This document shows, piece by piece, positions 1 through 9,377 of a stretch of 64,000 bases of DNA. Both the position numbers and the translations under genes were made by a program. Every line of letters begins with the position of its first letter. Positions within the stretch are counted from its first letter, which is position 1. The notes beneath the pieces are model-generated. The model was not told the DNA's origin, searched no databases, and was given only the letters and a program-made list of their open reading frames with translations. The stretch spans positions 42,267 to 106,266 of the forward strand of contig LGRX02028723.1 of assembly GCA_001247695.2 (NCBI GenBank). Reading direction: 5' to 3'. The stretch is from Cymbomonas tetramitiformis. Lineage: Eukaryota; Chlorophyta; Pyramimonadophyceae; Pyramimonadales; Pyramimonadaceae.

Positions 1-108
1 GTATCCCTTTGATTTTAATTTTGTTGTGAATGAACTTACACTCGAATATCCAATTTCAGGGTCTAAATAGAAATCTTGTATTTGTTTCTCGGTTATTAAT
101 TTACTCAT
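1..108 (-). CDS. PLV integrase, N-terminal start only (cut by window edge)
   Basis: The first 36 codons of a leftward gene match the start of the complete integrases at 34158 and 39301, including the conserved block around QIQDFYLDPEIG. The ATG is at 106-108. Only the N-terminal region is inside the window, so nothing can be said about the catalytic residues of this copy. It lies 11 bp downstream of the gene at 120-737, in the same direction, and belongs to the element whose right end is at 1411. Confidence 0.8.
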   Translation of the reverse strand, partial: MSKLITEKQIQDFYLDPEIGYSSVSSFTTKLKSKGY

Positions 109-119
109 TTACTTCTTTA

Positions 120-737
120 TTATATATCATCAGTGAATAAAAATATTTTTTCATTTGTAATATTATTTTTATCTAAAAGCATTTGATCAATTTTATATGA
201 AATACCATACATTTTATTCATTATATAAAATCCAGGAATTCTAATAATAGATTGTATTTTTGTATTCATTGTGTTCTCTTTTGTAATTTCTATTTCTTCT
301 CCAGATGTTTTATTATATAAATTTGAGTCCCCATTGTCTAATTGACATTTAAATAAATTTGAATAATTTTGATTTTGATTTATTTTAATCGAACTATTAA
401 AAAGTTCTTTCAAGTTTGAAAGTTTGAAAGTATCTTTGGAAAAATATCTTATTTGATTTTCATAAATATGATTGACAATTTTATCCTCTATAGCCAATAT
501 AATATTTTCCATATCTTCAACTAAATTAAACGAAATATTATACCGGTCACTCCCTTCAAAGTTGTTAACTCCAAATGGACAATGCATTTTTGGTGTTTCT
601 AAGTATAACGGCTTTTGATCATATTGAATACTTATAAACTTATATGGTTTAGATTTACTTTTTATTTTTGTAAAATCAACATTTTCAATACTCAATTTTT
701 CAATATCAAAATTATTATATTTAACTACCGAAATCAT
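120..737 (-). CDS. Conserved viral protein with TPKMHCPFG motif, possibly ssDNA-binding
   Basis: An intact 205-residue ORF. Near residues 48-75 it has a TP-x-M-x-x-PFG block followed by an aromatic strand-like segment (YNISFNLV) and an ExxxxI helix. I associate this layout with a family of putative single-stranded DNA-binding proteins of large DNA viruses, but only from memory of the motif, so the function is an inference. It sits directly upstream of integrase, which fits a replication or recombination role. A decayed second copy is at 3354-3772; elements A and B have no copy, so it marks a distinct PLV subtype. Confidence 0.5.
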   Translation of the reverse strand: MISVVKYNNFDIEKLSIENVDFTKIKSKSKPYKFISIQYDQKPLYLETPKMHCPFGVNNFEGSDRYNISFNLVEDMENIILAIEDKIVNHIYENQIRYFSKDTFKLSNLKELFNSSIKINQNQNYSNLFKCQLDNGDSNLYNKTSGEEIEITKENTMNTKIQSIIRIPGFYIMNKMYGISYKIDQMLLDKNNITNEKIFLFTDDI

Positions 738-831
738 TTTATTAAATTAAGTTATAATATTTATTTTTTAAGTTAGTTTATGTTTTTTTTTAATAAATTT
801 ATTATATTATATTATATTATATTATATTCTT

Positions 832-1029
832 ATGGTAAGAGCAAATAGACCACACGCACAACGAAGACGGAATAATAGAATTTATTGCGGGTAGAAAGAC
901 CCTGCCCCGTCAGGTCGTCCGTTTGGAAATAAAGTACAATGTAAGGCTATTGGTCAATTACGACGTTTCGGGAGGATTTTAAGAGCACCTCATCCTGCGG
1001 ATAGACAACAAAATAGGCGAAATAGATAA
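832..1029 (+). pseudogene. Small basic PLV protein, broken by a nonsense codon
   Basis: Homologous to the 65-66 residue basic proteins at 35336, 39074 and 58299 (starts MVRAN, ends ADRQQNRR). A TAG replaces the Tyr codon of the conserved GYKDPAPSGRP block, so the reading frame is interrupted near residue 21. The remainder is well conserved. High Arg content and small size suggest a DNA-condensing or core protein, but no named family is recognised. Confidence 0.8.
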
Positions 1030-1179
1030 TTAAAAAAACTATAGGAATTAAAAGTTAAAAATCAAATATATTATTACTAGTTTTATTTTATTGTTGCAAT
1101 TATAATAATTTTCTAATTATATTTAATTTTCTAAATTAGATTATAATCTAATTATAATCTAATCATATTTATATTTATT

Positions 1180-1411
1180 CCACCGGAAACTCTCACCGAA
1201 CCGGATAAATTCACCGGAAGCTCACCGGAAGCTCACCGGACCGGATAAATTCACCGGAAGCTCACCGGAAAATTGACACGTCATCCTAGGGTTTGGAGGA
1301 TATTAGAATGTTGTAGGGTTTGGGGATTGGATTTTACCCCAACCCTAGGGCGCAGCCCTAGGGTTTTGTGGTGGGGGAAAATTTTGTCCGTAAACGCTAC
1401 ATCATACTACT
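1180..1411 (+). repeat. Right TIR of a PLV (AGTAGTATG family), element G
   Basis: The inverse complement of the left ends at 9131, 9480 and 51671. It contains short CCGG-rich repeats (CACCGGAAGCT units), a CCTAGGG/CCCTAGG inverted repeat and ends in CATACTACT. It is followed by TACTTA, which is the sequence present in uninterrupted MYND genes (2695-2705), so a 6-bp duplication is expected whose other copy lies left of the window. Confidence 0.8.
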
Positions 1412-1537
1412 TACTTAAATGTGTTTAAAATGGATGTTGAGTATCACAAACAAAAATTAGATGAGGGATTTCAAGTTTATTATAATATGCATAATATTGG
1501 ATTATTTTTATTCAAAAAATTATCGGAACTTCAATAA
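1412..1537 (+). pseudogene. C-terminal fragment of a MYND-finger gene, cut by element G
   Basis: The last about 41 codons of the MYND gene family (compare 2696-2820), ending in TAA. The 5' part would lie beyond the left edge, on the other side of element G. Confidence 0.8.
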
Positions 1538-1843
1538 AATAACTTAAGAACAATTTATAACATATATATGTAATAATATACATCATTTATATAATTTATT
1601 CAAGAACTTATTTAAATTTATTTTAGAACTTATTTAAATCTTATTTTGTTACACATTTATTTACGTAATTTATTTATCATTTATTACGTAATTATTTATT
1701 GTATATTTATTGTATATTTCCTTGTCATTTTACTTGTCATTTTCTTGTATGACTTATGACATATATGACATAGGGTTATGACATATGTCATAGGGTTTTT
1801 ATAGTGATAAAAAAGCGTGCCCTATAGTCGGTGCCTTACTACT
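1538..1843 (+). repeat. Right TIR of a PLV (CCGACTATAGGGC family), element H
   Basis: Matches the A-type TIR at 37058-37376: alternating TTACGTAAT, TTGTCATTT units, ATGACATATGTCAT palindromes, a TATAGTGATAAAAAAGCGTGC block and a CCTTACTACT end. ATTATT follows as the probable 6-bp target duplication. Confidence 0.8.
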
Positions 1844-1900
1844 ATTATTCTCTTTAGGGTTTTGGGGTAGGCTATAATCGGTCCACTAGTAGTGATGTTA
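1844..1900 (+). repeat. Remnant of a B-type TIR end
   Basis: CTTTAGGGTTTTGGGGTAGG followed by CTATAATCGG resembles the outer end of the B-type TIR at 53940-53989. The terminal AGTAGT is displaced, so the element has decayed or recombined here. Confidence 0.45.
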
Positions 1901-1941
1901 TTAGATTTTCTTGAAATTGACTCCTCATTCTCCAAACCCGT

Positions 1942-1971
1942 AATTTCTTCGGTTCTTTCAGGGGGACAAAA
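1942..1971 (-). promoter_or_regulatory. Conserved GTCCCCCT / CCGAAGAAATT block
   Basis: The reverse complement of blocks at 15183-15214 and 38097-38128. All three lie between a TIR-side gene and the next inner gene. It may be a terminator, processing signal or regulatory site; only its conservation is visible. Confidence 0.5.
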
Positions 1972-2201
1972 AGCAGAAAAAACCTACATATAAATTTATT
2001 GTACATTTCTTCAAAGACTATTTTATTTTGAAAAGACTTTTATTGTATGTGTATTGTAATATGTATTTGTATATTGTATAACATATTTTTACTAATTGTA
2101 AATTTATTGTACATTTCTCAAAAGACTCTTTTATTTAGAAAATACTTTTTTATAATGAGTGAATGTTTATATGTTGTAAATATTTTTATAACATAAATTT
2201 T

Positions 2202-2214
2202 CCACTTAAAGAGT
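2202..2214 (+). promoter_or_regulatory. TIR-gene promoter motif CCACTTAAAGAGT
   Basis: It lies 28 bp before the ATG of the MYND pseudogene. The same 13-mer, followed by a conserved AAGGTAGAACAAATCACA stretch, stands before the F-box-like and MYND genes; the 13-mer alone stands before the RING gene. Confidence 0.65.
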
Positions 2215-2242
2215 AAGACTTCATAAGGTAGAACAAATCACA

Positions 2243-2820
2243 ATGACTTCACCTCAAATTAAAGAAATTCAAGATATTTGTGAAAATCTTTCTTCCAACA
2301 ATCGTTTGAATATAATTCCTAAATTTCATATAAGAATTCCTGAATATGATCATAATAATTTCAAAAAGGTGTTTGCTACTAAAGGACCGAAAACTTGTAC
2401 ATTTTGCTATAAAAGTTTAGAGAAAATGCAAACTTGTAGTGGTTGTTAAATACATTATTATTGTTCAAAAGAATGTCAAAAAAAATAATTGGAAGCACCA
2501 TAAAAATATTTGCAATTTTATAAAGAAAGAATCTTACAAAGAATCAATTATACAAAAAGTTATGTTTGCTATAGGTGTACATAAAAAAAATGTATAATAA
2601 TTCACAAATAGGAGATCAAGAAATATGGTATTTGGAAAGCATAGAAGATGATGTATATATATTTTCATCAAGAACTAGAGAAGAGCTTTTTGAATACTTA
2701 AATGTGTTTAAAATGGATGTTGAGTATCACAAACAAAAATTAGATGAGGGGTTTCAAGTTTATTATAATATGCATAATATTGGAATATTTTTATTCAAAA
2801 AATTATCGGAACTTCAATAA
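2243..2820 (+). pseudogene. MYND-type zinc-finger protein, broken copy
   Basis: Collinear with the intact 193-residue gene at 7512-8093. A CAA-to-TAA change at 2447-2449 stops it inside the MYND finger (CxxC...CSGC), and an A-run just downstream (2477-2487) shifts frame. The C-terminal part is open again to 2820 and keeps the conserved tail ending in KKLSELQ. MYND fingers are protein-protein interaction modules, often in transcriptional repressors or methyltransferases. The gene sits just inside a PLV TIR, as do its relatives. Confidence 0.85.
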
Positions 2821-3114
2821 AATAACTTAAGAACAATTATAATATATATACGTAATAATATACATCATTTATATAATTTATTCAAGAATTTATTTAAATT
2901 TATTTTAGAACTTATTTAAATCTTATTTTGTTACACATTTATTTACGTAATTTATTTATCATTTATTACGTAATTATTTATTGTATATTTATTGTATATT
3001 TCCTTGTCATTTTACTTGTCATTTTCTTGTCATTTACTTGTATGACTTATGACATATATGACATAGGGTTATGACATATGTCATAGGGTTTTATAGGGTT
3101 TTTATAGTGAAAAC
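2821..3114 (+). repeat. A-type right TIR, truncated at its outer end
   Basis: Same sequence order as 1538-1843 but it stops after GGGTTTTTATAGTG, without the AAAAAGCGTGCCC...ACTACT end. It joins directly to a B-type TIR. Confidence 0.75.
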
Positions 3115-3353
3115 TTAATCAATATTTACTTTCATTTACTTATAAGTTTTAATCTTCATCGTTTATCTTTTTTTATATTTATTGTAGATTTATTTATTTT
3201 TTATTGTAGATTTTTAATTGTACTCACAATTAATCACGTAATTTATTCCATATTAATTACGTAATCATTTCTTTAGGGTTTTCTCTTGTATTTATTAATC
3301 ATTTATTATTGTCTTTAGAGTTTTGGGTGGGAGTTATAATCGGTACACCAGTA
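3115..3353 (+). repeat. B-type TIR
   Basis: Similar to 53727-53989: poly-T/ATTGTAGATTT units, CACGTAATTTATTCC, TTTAGGGTTTTC, then GTTATAATCGG and CAGTAGTAT at the outer end. It abuts the pseudogene at 3354, so the element is no longer complete. Confidence 0.65.
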
Positions 3354-3772
3354 GTATCACTATCACCATTGTCTAGTCGACATTTAAATAATTTTGTATA
3401 ATTCTTATTTTGATTTATTGTAATTGAGCTATTAAAAAGTTCTTTTAAGTTTGAAAGTTTAAAAGCATTTTTGGAAAAATATTTCATTTAATTTTCATAA
3501 ATATGCTTCACAATCTTATCCTCTATAGCTAAAATAATATTTTCCATATCGTCAACTAAATTAAACGAAATGTTGTAGCGGTCACCACCTTCAAAATTGT
3601 TCACTCCAAATGGACAATGCATTTAAGGTGTTTCCAAATACAAGGGCTTATCATTATACTGTATTCTAATAAACCTATCTGGTTTTGATTTATTTTTCAA
3701 TTTTGTAAAATCTACATTCTCAATACTCAGTTTTTCAATATCAAAATTATTATACTTAACTACAGAAATCAT
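3354..3772 (-). pseudogene. Broken copy of the TPKMHCPFG viral protein
   Basis: About 140 codons align with 120-737, starting at the same MISVVKYNNFDIEKL. Two in-frame TAA codons interrupt it: one replaces Lys just before the MHCPFG block, the second precedes MKYFSKNAFKL. The 3' end is replaced by TIR sequence. Confidence 0.8.
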
Positions 3773-3929
3773 TTTATAATTCAAGTTATTACATTTATTT
3801 TTTAAGCTGGTTTATTTTTGAAATTGAATCTATGCTCAAATTTCTTTTTAATAAATCAGATTTAGATTGATTTTAACGTATTTTCATTTATTTTTTATTA
3901 TTTTTATTTTATTTATAATATTTATATTT

Positions 3930-4111
3930 TTCCGCCGGAAAAGCTCACCGGACCGGATAAATTCACCGGATGCTCGCCGGTTTCACACGTAGGCTTAGGG
4001 TTTGGTGTGTAGTAGTATGTGTGTACGTTGACCGATAGAATTTTCCCCCAACCCTAGGGTTTTTTTTGAGGTGGGGGAAAATTTTGTCGGTGAACGTACA
4101 CACATACTACT
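3930..4111 (+). repeat. Right TIR of a PLV (AGTAGTATG family, divergent)
   Basis: CCGG-rich units, a CCCCCAACCCTAGGG core and an end in CACACATACTACT match the 1180-1411 family loosely. An internal inverted copy of the outer end (GTAGTAGTATGTGTGTACGTT, 4008-4030) makes a long hairpin with 4085-4111. Confidence 0.7.
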
Positions 4112-4331
4112 CTGAATAATTTACATTTCATTAAATAATATATTTTTGTAGATATCTATTTATTTTATTGTTTATTCATGTATTATTCATGTATGTATTT
4201 TACTCATATTTAAGCAGGTAATTTATTTTCTATTTATAACGTAATTTTTTCTTTAGGGTCTCTTGTATTTATCAATCGTTTATTATATCTTATGGTTTTT
4301 GGGCATGTGCTATAGTCGTACCAATACTACT
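4112..4331 (+). repeat. B-type TIR, divergent
   Basis: Contains CACGTAAT-like and TTCTTTAGGGTC blocks, then CTATAGTCG and an ATACTACT end at 4331. No gene is visible. Confidence 0.5.
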
Positions 4332-4602
4332 CGGGCGTCAAAATTGATCATTTTTTTTTTGTTTTTGAATTCTTATTTTGTAAACATTTATTACCATAAA
4401 TTATATATCTTTTATTTCCTAATCAATTATTACACAGTTGATTGTCATTTCCTACCATAAATTTCTTGTAATATTTCCCTTCTTGTTTTTCTTGTTAGAC
4501 TAATGACATACATGGCATGGAATTATGACTTATGTCATAAGGTTTTATAGGATTTGTATCGTGATAAAAAGCTTGCCCCAAAAGGCAGATACTTCCTACT
4601 AC
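4332..4602 (+). repeat. Strongly decayed A-type TIR next to host DNA
   Basis: ATGACATACATGG, TGACTTATGTCATAAGG and ATCGTGATAAAAAGCTTGCCC are recognisable as the order of blocks seen in 37058-37376, ending in TTCCTACTAC. This is the oldest insertion in the window and marks the PLV/host boundary. Confidence 0.5.
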
Positions 4603-5012
4603 CTTGCAAGCGGTTTACAATTAAATTGAATATTTTTCTCAAACATAGGAGTGTATGCCACAAGGTAGAAATATTGCCTTTATCTTCTAAATTTGTATAA
4701 GGACGGAATAGCAGAGTGGGTAGGTTAATTAATTCTAATTTTAGATGAATTTTGGCTTTACACAGTCCTTCTTTACAGCATAGTGTCCCCATTGCATTGA
4801 TCCATTGTGAACATTTTAGCGATATTTTGCAACAGGCTTACTTCCGGGACTTCTTAAAGTTGTATGAAAGAACTTGGAACTTCCCCTATTTACACTCGTT
4901 GTTCAGTGTACACACTATGTAGTCACCTCTATCAGACTGTGTTGGAGATATTTTCAGACTGGCGCTCTCCAGGGGTGTATCCTTCGTCTACAATTTAGAG
5001 TACGAATTCTTT
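4603..5012. other. Host-type DNA without a recognised gene
   Basis: Mixed composition, no long ORF with protein-like content and no repeat of the PLV families. It may hold the 3' flank of the glycosyltransferase gene. Confidence 0.4.
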
Positions 5013-5989
5013 CTATGAATTCCGCCTCATCTTGTCCTCCGTTTGAATAACTGTTCTACTCTTAGATTCAACAGCGCACACCAACAGCTGTAATTTCCCT
5101 CGTGCACGGCGTGGCACACGGCTTCGCAAGTATACGAGGTACGAAACACCTCGGGACCTGTTCGGATTTCCGCGACCAACACTCCAGAGGTGACGAACAA
5201 CACTACCGTGTGGATTGTCTATAGTACGTTGGGCCGTCCTGGCAATCGTTTCATGCCAAAGCGGCGAGTCGCAGAAAACTTCCACGAAACTTATTAGCTC
5301 CCAAGGGTGATGCAGGTATGTATATGACAAGTTGCTGCGACTGGCAGGATAATACCAGATTCCATTGAGCGCGGTGAGAACGTCCGAGCTGTTTCGGAAC
5401 AGAAGAACTCCCGCATTAGGACAATTTTCGGGACGTCGCCACGGTTCGCCCATGAATAAACGACCTTCGAGAGCGTTTCTGTATCCGAGTGTCTCCTCCA
5501 GGCTGCGCGAGGTATGAACGACTGCATCAGAATCCAGAAAGAGAACATACTCGTATACTAGAAGAAGTTTTGGAAGGAGCCATATTTTGCACCACGAACT
5601 ATGGCGTGAGTGCAGAAGACAGGTAAACCTGTAGTAGTCATAGCCAAATCTCTTGGCATAGTGGAAATTCAGAGCTGAGATCACGTGTATAAAATCCTCA
5701 AATGATATCTGCACTCGTTCAGAGCATTTTTTGGGGGCTCTGTTGTCGGCCTGAAACAGTAAGAGTTCGGACTTTTTTTCCCGTTTAAGTCGTTCGACAA
5801 TCTCGTCCATCTGTGAAGTGGACTCTCGCTGATATTCTTGCTTGGCTTCAGCGGACGCCTGCAAACGACCACGGCAAAGTATATCAATAAAAGGAAACAG
5901 AGAGCGGTAAACAATGGAATTTCAGAAAAGGTGGCGGTCAAATATTCATTACCTGTGCCGAGTAGACGTGTTCTTGCACTGGCAAGCAT
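5013..5989 (-). pseudogene. Host glycosyltransferase, type II membrane protein, frame-disrupted
   Basis: The downstream ORF contains WLLPKLL...YEYVLFLDSDAVV, where DSD is the metal-binding DxD motif of GT-A nucleotide-sugar transferases, then MGEPWRRPENCPNAGVLLFRN and a C-terminal NPHGSVVRHLWS. Upstream in another frame, an ATG at 5989 opens MLASARTRLL and a hydrophobic anchor FTALCFLLLIYFAVVV, the expected cytoplasmic tail plus signal anchor of a Golgi enzyme. The two frames meet near 5865-5885. Either a 1-nt frameshift or an unrecognised small intron joins them. It is the only convincing host gene in the window. The exact GT family (galactosyl/xylosyl-like) is uncertain. Confidence 0.6.
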
Positions 5990-6373
5990 GCCAAGCACAC
6001 CCAGACGGACATCTGAACGGAATACCGGACATTCCAACGCATTTTACGAACTTCGCGGAAGTTCAGGATATTGAAATGTTCGGTATGTATTGGATTTCTG
6101 TATGCAGGCACGCAGTCGGTCTTGGAAGCTTGGATTTCAGCGGTGCAGAGCTTGGGCTAATGTCAGTCGTGCGATGGAAAAATCTCCGACGAATTGAATT
6201 GCATTTCGCAGGATGGAACTCCTTTTACCAAGGGGACTAACATTTACATCACATGTGGTTGCAAACGAATTGGCTTCTCACTCTTACTCTACACACTTAT
6301 GAACGTTTGGTCACGTCCACTCCAGTATGATCTCCCTCATCGAGGTACAGTACTCTATAGTTTGGCTATCATT

Positions 6374-6750
6374 AGAGAGTTTCCAGCAAGGAGTTCGAAC
6401 AGTCTACAGTGTTCTGAACACCAAATCGAACAGGATGACATGGACAACAAATGACAGAAATCGCTTGCCTGTACAAAAATCGCTCGCGTGTACATCGAAA
6501 ACTGTGTCATAATAAAATTCGCGAACCTGTGTCATAATTCCTCGCCGGAGCGTGTTCAGAACAGTGTTCAGAACGAAAGTTTCCGATCACCTCGTCAGTG
6601 TTAGGTGATCAGAAATTTCTGTTCTGAACACTGTTCTGAACACTCGAGAGGTGACGTCACGTTGACGTGTCCGTCACGATTCCAGCGTGGATGATGACCC
6701 TGTTGGATTTGGTGTTCAGAACACTGTTCAAAACTTGCTGGAAACTCTCT
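6374..6750. mobile_element. 377-bp MITE in host DNA
   Basis: Both ends read AGAGAGTTTCCAGCAAG inwards and the inverted repeat continues through the GTTCTGAACACC region for about 60 bp. TATCATT flanks both sides (6367-6373 and 6751-6757) as a 7-bp target duplication. Internal GTTCAGAACA/TGTTCTGAAC inverted repeats could fold. It has no coding capacity, so it would need a transposase in trans. Confidence 0.75.
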
Positions 6751-6757
6751 TATCATT

Positions 6758-7137
6758 GGCTATCATTGACTAACTTTGGCTATCCGATTTGAAATTATGA
6801 CAGCCCTGTCATCGGGGGTCTGCGGGGGTCTGAGGGGGGTGTCTAGGGGCCACAAAAATTAAATTTTGCCGATTTCATCGCCGGTGGGGGTCCCCTTCGT
6901 CGACCCCCCCAAATTTCAGTAGGTTTAGGGATTAGGTTCTGGGTTTAGGGATTAGGTTCGAGAAATTACGTGAGAATTACGTCAGAAATCGTAATTTAGT
7001 TCAAATGCGTATTTAATAAGATAGGGTACCGGGTAGCGAGAAATGGGCATTTAAAAAAACATTTTTTAAATCATAAAACTTATTATACAAAAATACTTTT
7101 CTTCCTTTGATATACTTTTATAAACAACCCATTACCC
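6758..7137. other. Host non-coding DNA with TTTAGGG-like degenerate repeats
   Basis: G-rich runs (GGGGGTCTGCGGGGG) and an inexact duplication of GGTTTAGGGATTAGGTTC near 6923-6960 are present. No gene is seen. The last bases TTACCC precede the left end of element F. Confidence 0.5.
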
Positions 7138-7511
7138 AGTAGTAAGTGTCCGACTTTTCGGTACGCTTTTTTATCACTATAAAAACCCTATGAAAACCCT
7201 ATGACATATATGTCAAAAGTCATACAAGGAAATGACAAGGGAAAATGACAAGAAAAATGACAAGTAAATGACAAGAAAAATGACAAGTAAAATGACAAGA
7301 AAATGACAAGAAAATGACAAGTAAAATGACAAGGAAATATACAATAAATATACAATAAATAATTACGTAATAAATGATAAATAAATTACGTAAATAAATG
7401 TGTAACAAAATAAGATTTAAATAAGTTCTAAAATAAATTTAAATAAGCTCTTAAATAAATTATATAAATGATGTATATTATTACATATATATATTATAAA
7501 TTGTTCTTAAG
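7138..7511. repeat. Left TIR of PLV element F (A-type)
   Basis: Starts AGTAGTAAGTGTCCGAC and continues with TTTTTTATCACTATAAAAACCC, many AAATGACAAG units and TTACGTAATAAATG blocks as in the A TIR, with an expanded number of ATGACAAG repeats. TTACCC on its host side is the expected target duplication; the other copy is not found in the window. Confidence 0.8.
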
Positions 7512-8093
7512 TTATTGTATGGAAGTTAAAGTCAAAAATATTCCAATATTATGCATATTATAATAAACTTGAAACCCCTCATCTAATTTTTGTTTGTGAT
7601 ACTCAACATCCATTTTTAACACATTTAAGTATTCAAAAAACTCTTCTCTAGTGCTTGATGAAAATATATATGCATCATCTTCTATACTTTCCAAGTACCA
7701 AATTTCTTGATCTTCTATTTGTGAATTATCATATATTTTTTTATGTACATCTAAAGCAAACATAACTTTTTTGGTAATTGATTTTTTAAAAGATTCTTTA
7801 AAAGATTCTTTCTTAAGCAAATTGCATATATTTTTATGTTGCTTCCAATCTTTTTTTTGACATTCTTTTGAACAATAATAATGTGATTGACAACCACTAC
7901 AAGCTTGCATTTTCCCCAAAGCTTTATAGCAAAATGAGCAACTTTTCGGTCCTTTAGTAGCAAACTCCTTTTTGAAATTACTATGATCATATTTAGGAAT
8001 TCTTATATGAAATTTAGGAATAATATTCAAAGAATTGTTGGAAGAAAGATTTTCACAAATATCTTGAATTTCTTTCATTAGTGGTGTAGTCAT
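7512..8093 (-). CDS. MYND-type zinc-finger protein (TIR-proximal gene)
   Basis: 193 residues. The MYND finger spans about residues 52-90, with zinc ligands C52, C55, C65, C68, C74, C78, H86 and C90 in the CxxC...CxxC...YCxxxC...HxxxC spacing. A charged C-terminal domain (EIWYLESIEDD...YHKQKLDEGFQVYY) has no family I know. MYND domains bind proline-rich partners and recruit corepressors or degradation machinery; the virus role is inferred as host manipulation. It stands immediately inside the TIR and its upstream block is the shared CCACTTAAAGAGT. Related broken copies are at 1412 and 2243. Confidence 0.85.
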   Translation of the reverse strand: MTTPLMKEIQDICENLSSNNSLNIIPKFHIRIPKYDHSNFKKEFATKGPKSCSFCYKALGKMQACSGCQSHYYCSKECQKKDWKQHKNICNLLKKESFKESFKKSITKKVMFALDVHKKIYDNSQIEDQEIWYLESIEDDAYIFSSSTREEFFEYLNVLKMDVEYHKQKLDEGFQVYYNMHNIGIFLTLTSIQ

Positions 8094-8121
8094 TGTGACT
8101 TGTTCTACCTTTTGACGTCTT

Positions 8122-8134
8122 ACTCTTTAAGTGG
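8122..8134 (-). promoter_or_regulatory. TIR-gene promoter motif
   Basis: ACTCTTTAAGTGG, the reverse complement of CCACTTAAAGAGT, 28 bp upstream of the MYND ATG at 8093. Confidence 0.65.
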
Positions 8135-8164
8135 AAAATTTTCGTTACAAAAAATATTTTCTAA

Positions 8165-8540
8165 TATGCATTCACTCATTATAAAAAAGTCTTTCAAAAA
8201 TAAAAAGAGTCTTTTGAATAATGTACAATAAATTTGCAATAAGTAAAAATATGTTATACAAATATATACCAACATTCACTCATTATAAAAAAGTCTTTTG
8301 AAAATAAAAGAGTCTTTTAAGAAATGTACAATAAATTTACAATAAGTAAAAATATAATATATGAATATATATATACCATCATTCACTCATTATAAAAAAG
8401 TCTTTTGAAAATAAAAGAGTCTTTTAAGAAATGTACAATAAATTTACAATAAGTAAAAATATATTATTAAAGTATATACAAACATTTACTCGCTCATTAT
8501 AAAAAAGTCTTTTGAAAATAAAAGAGTCTTTTTTATGAAT
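8165..8540. repeat. Tandem array of promoter-side repeats, about 118 bp each
   Basis: Three to four units each contain CACTCATTATAAAAAAGTC, AAATAAAAGAGTCTTTTAAG and AATGTACAATAAATTTACAA. The same unit occurs singly upstream of the TIR genes at 2000-2160, 14960-15130 and 36440-36600. Here it separates the divergent MYND gene and the MTRAEW gene. Confidence 0.75.
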
Positions 8541-8548
8541 ACACAAAT

Positions 8549-8761
8549 TTATATTACAAGACCAAAAGGAAAGCGAGCACCTCTTTGATTTATTGGACGA
8601 TTTACAATAGGTTTTGAAATTACTTGAGGCTGTGGACTTTGTTTCATAGATTTATTTTTGCTTGATTTCTTTGAATATTTTTTTCTAGGCTGTGTGCCCT
8701 TTTTAGAATGATATTCTTTTGCACATTCTTTCAATGTTTCATTCCATTCAGCTCGCGTCAT
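8549..8761 (-). CDS. Small basic PLV protein (MTRAEW family)
   Basis: 70 residues, very close to the copies at 36217 and 38127. It begins MTRAEWNETLKECAKEYHSK, followed by a Lys/Ser-rich stretch and a conserved PINQRGARFPFGLVI end. Strongly basic, which suggests DNA binding or virion core packing; no family is recognised. It is always the outermost inner gene beside the TIR gene at the integrase end. Confidence 0.75.
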   Translation of the reverse strand: MTRAEWNETLKECAKEYHSKKGTQPRKKYSKKSSKNKSMKQSPQPQVISKPIVNRPINQRGARFPFGLVI

Positions 8762-8785
8762 TTATATATTATTATATATTATTTT

Positions 8786-9130
8786 TTATAATGGTTTACC
8801 TCTACTTACACGTTGTCCTCTTGTTTGAATAGGACTCATTTCCAAACCCATATATTGAACATCACTCGTATCATCGTCATCATCATTATCATCGTCAGCC
8901 GAAGGTGTTCTATCCTTTTGACCTGAATTAAATAATGCTTGTCTTAAAAAAGGATTTATTGTCATTCTTTTTTATGGTCCAGATTCTTCTTGATCTATTG
9001 GAGTTCCTTTTTCCAAACTTTGTAAAAAGTCTTCTTCTTCTTGAAAATAAGATTCAGGAGTACTTATTGGAGTTTCTTGGTTAGATTCACTTAAATCAGC
9101 TAAAACTCTTAAATTGTCACCCCTTGTATT
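8786..9130 (-). pseudogene. C-terminal half of the acidic PLV protein, cut by element E
   Basis: Aligns with the 209-residue gene at 35561 from NTRGDNL to the end. A TAA replaces Ser near 8975 in the SGPSKRN region. The 5' end is cut at TGTATT by the AGTAGTATG end of element E; a matching 5' part reappears at 58135-58270. Confidence 0.75.
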
Positions 9131-9377
9131 AGTAGTATGATGTAGCGTTTACGGACAGAATTTTCCCCCACCATAAAAACCCTAGGGCTGCGCCATAGGG
9201 TTGGGGTAAAATCCAATCCCCAAACCCTACAACATTCTACTATCCTCCAAACCCTAGGATGACGTGTCAATTTTCCGGTGAGCTTCCGGTGAATTATCCG
9301 GTTGAGCTTTCCGGCGAAATAAATATAAATGTAATACATTTTGAAATCAAATTTCACTTCCTATAATTTCTTTTGAA
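9131..9377. repeat. Left TIR of element E (AGTAGTATG family)
   Basis: AGTAGTATGATGTAGCG, then CCCTAGGG inverted repeats and CCGG-rich units. It is shorter than in C. The junction lies inside the acidic-protein gene after TGTATT, the site seen uninterrupted in element A. Confidence 0.8.

Noticed and set aside
1180..1411. Helitron end (CCGG-rich with hairpin)
   Set aside because: Termini are AGTAGT...ACTACT with 6-bp duplication and lie next to PLV genes; these are PLV TIRs.
4535..4792. 85-codon leftward ORF at the host boundary
   Set aside because: Overlaps the decayed TIR, no start context or domain, no homologous copy.
5838..6512. Rightward ORFs opposite the glycosyltransferase
   Set aside because: Short, overlapping in several frames and antisense to the DxD-containing frame or inside the MITE; no domain sense.
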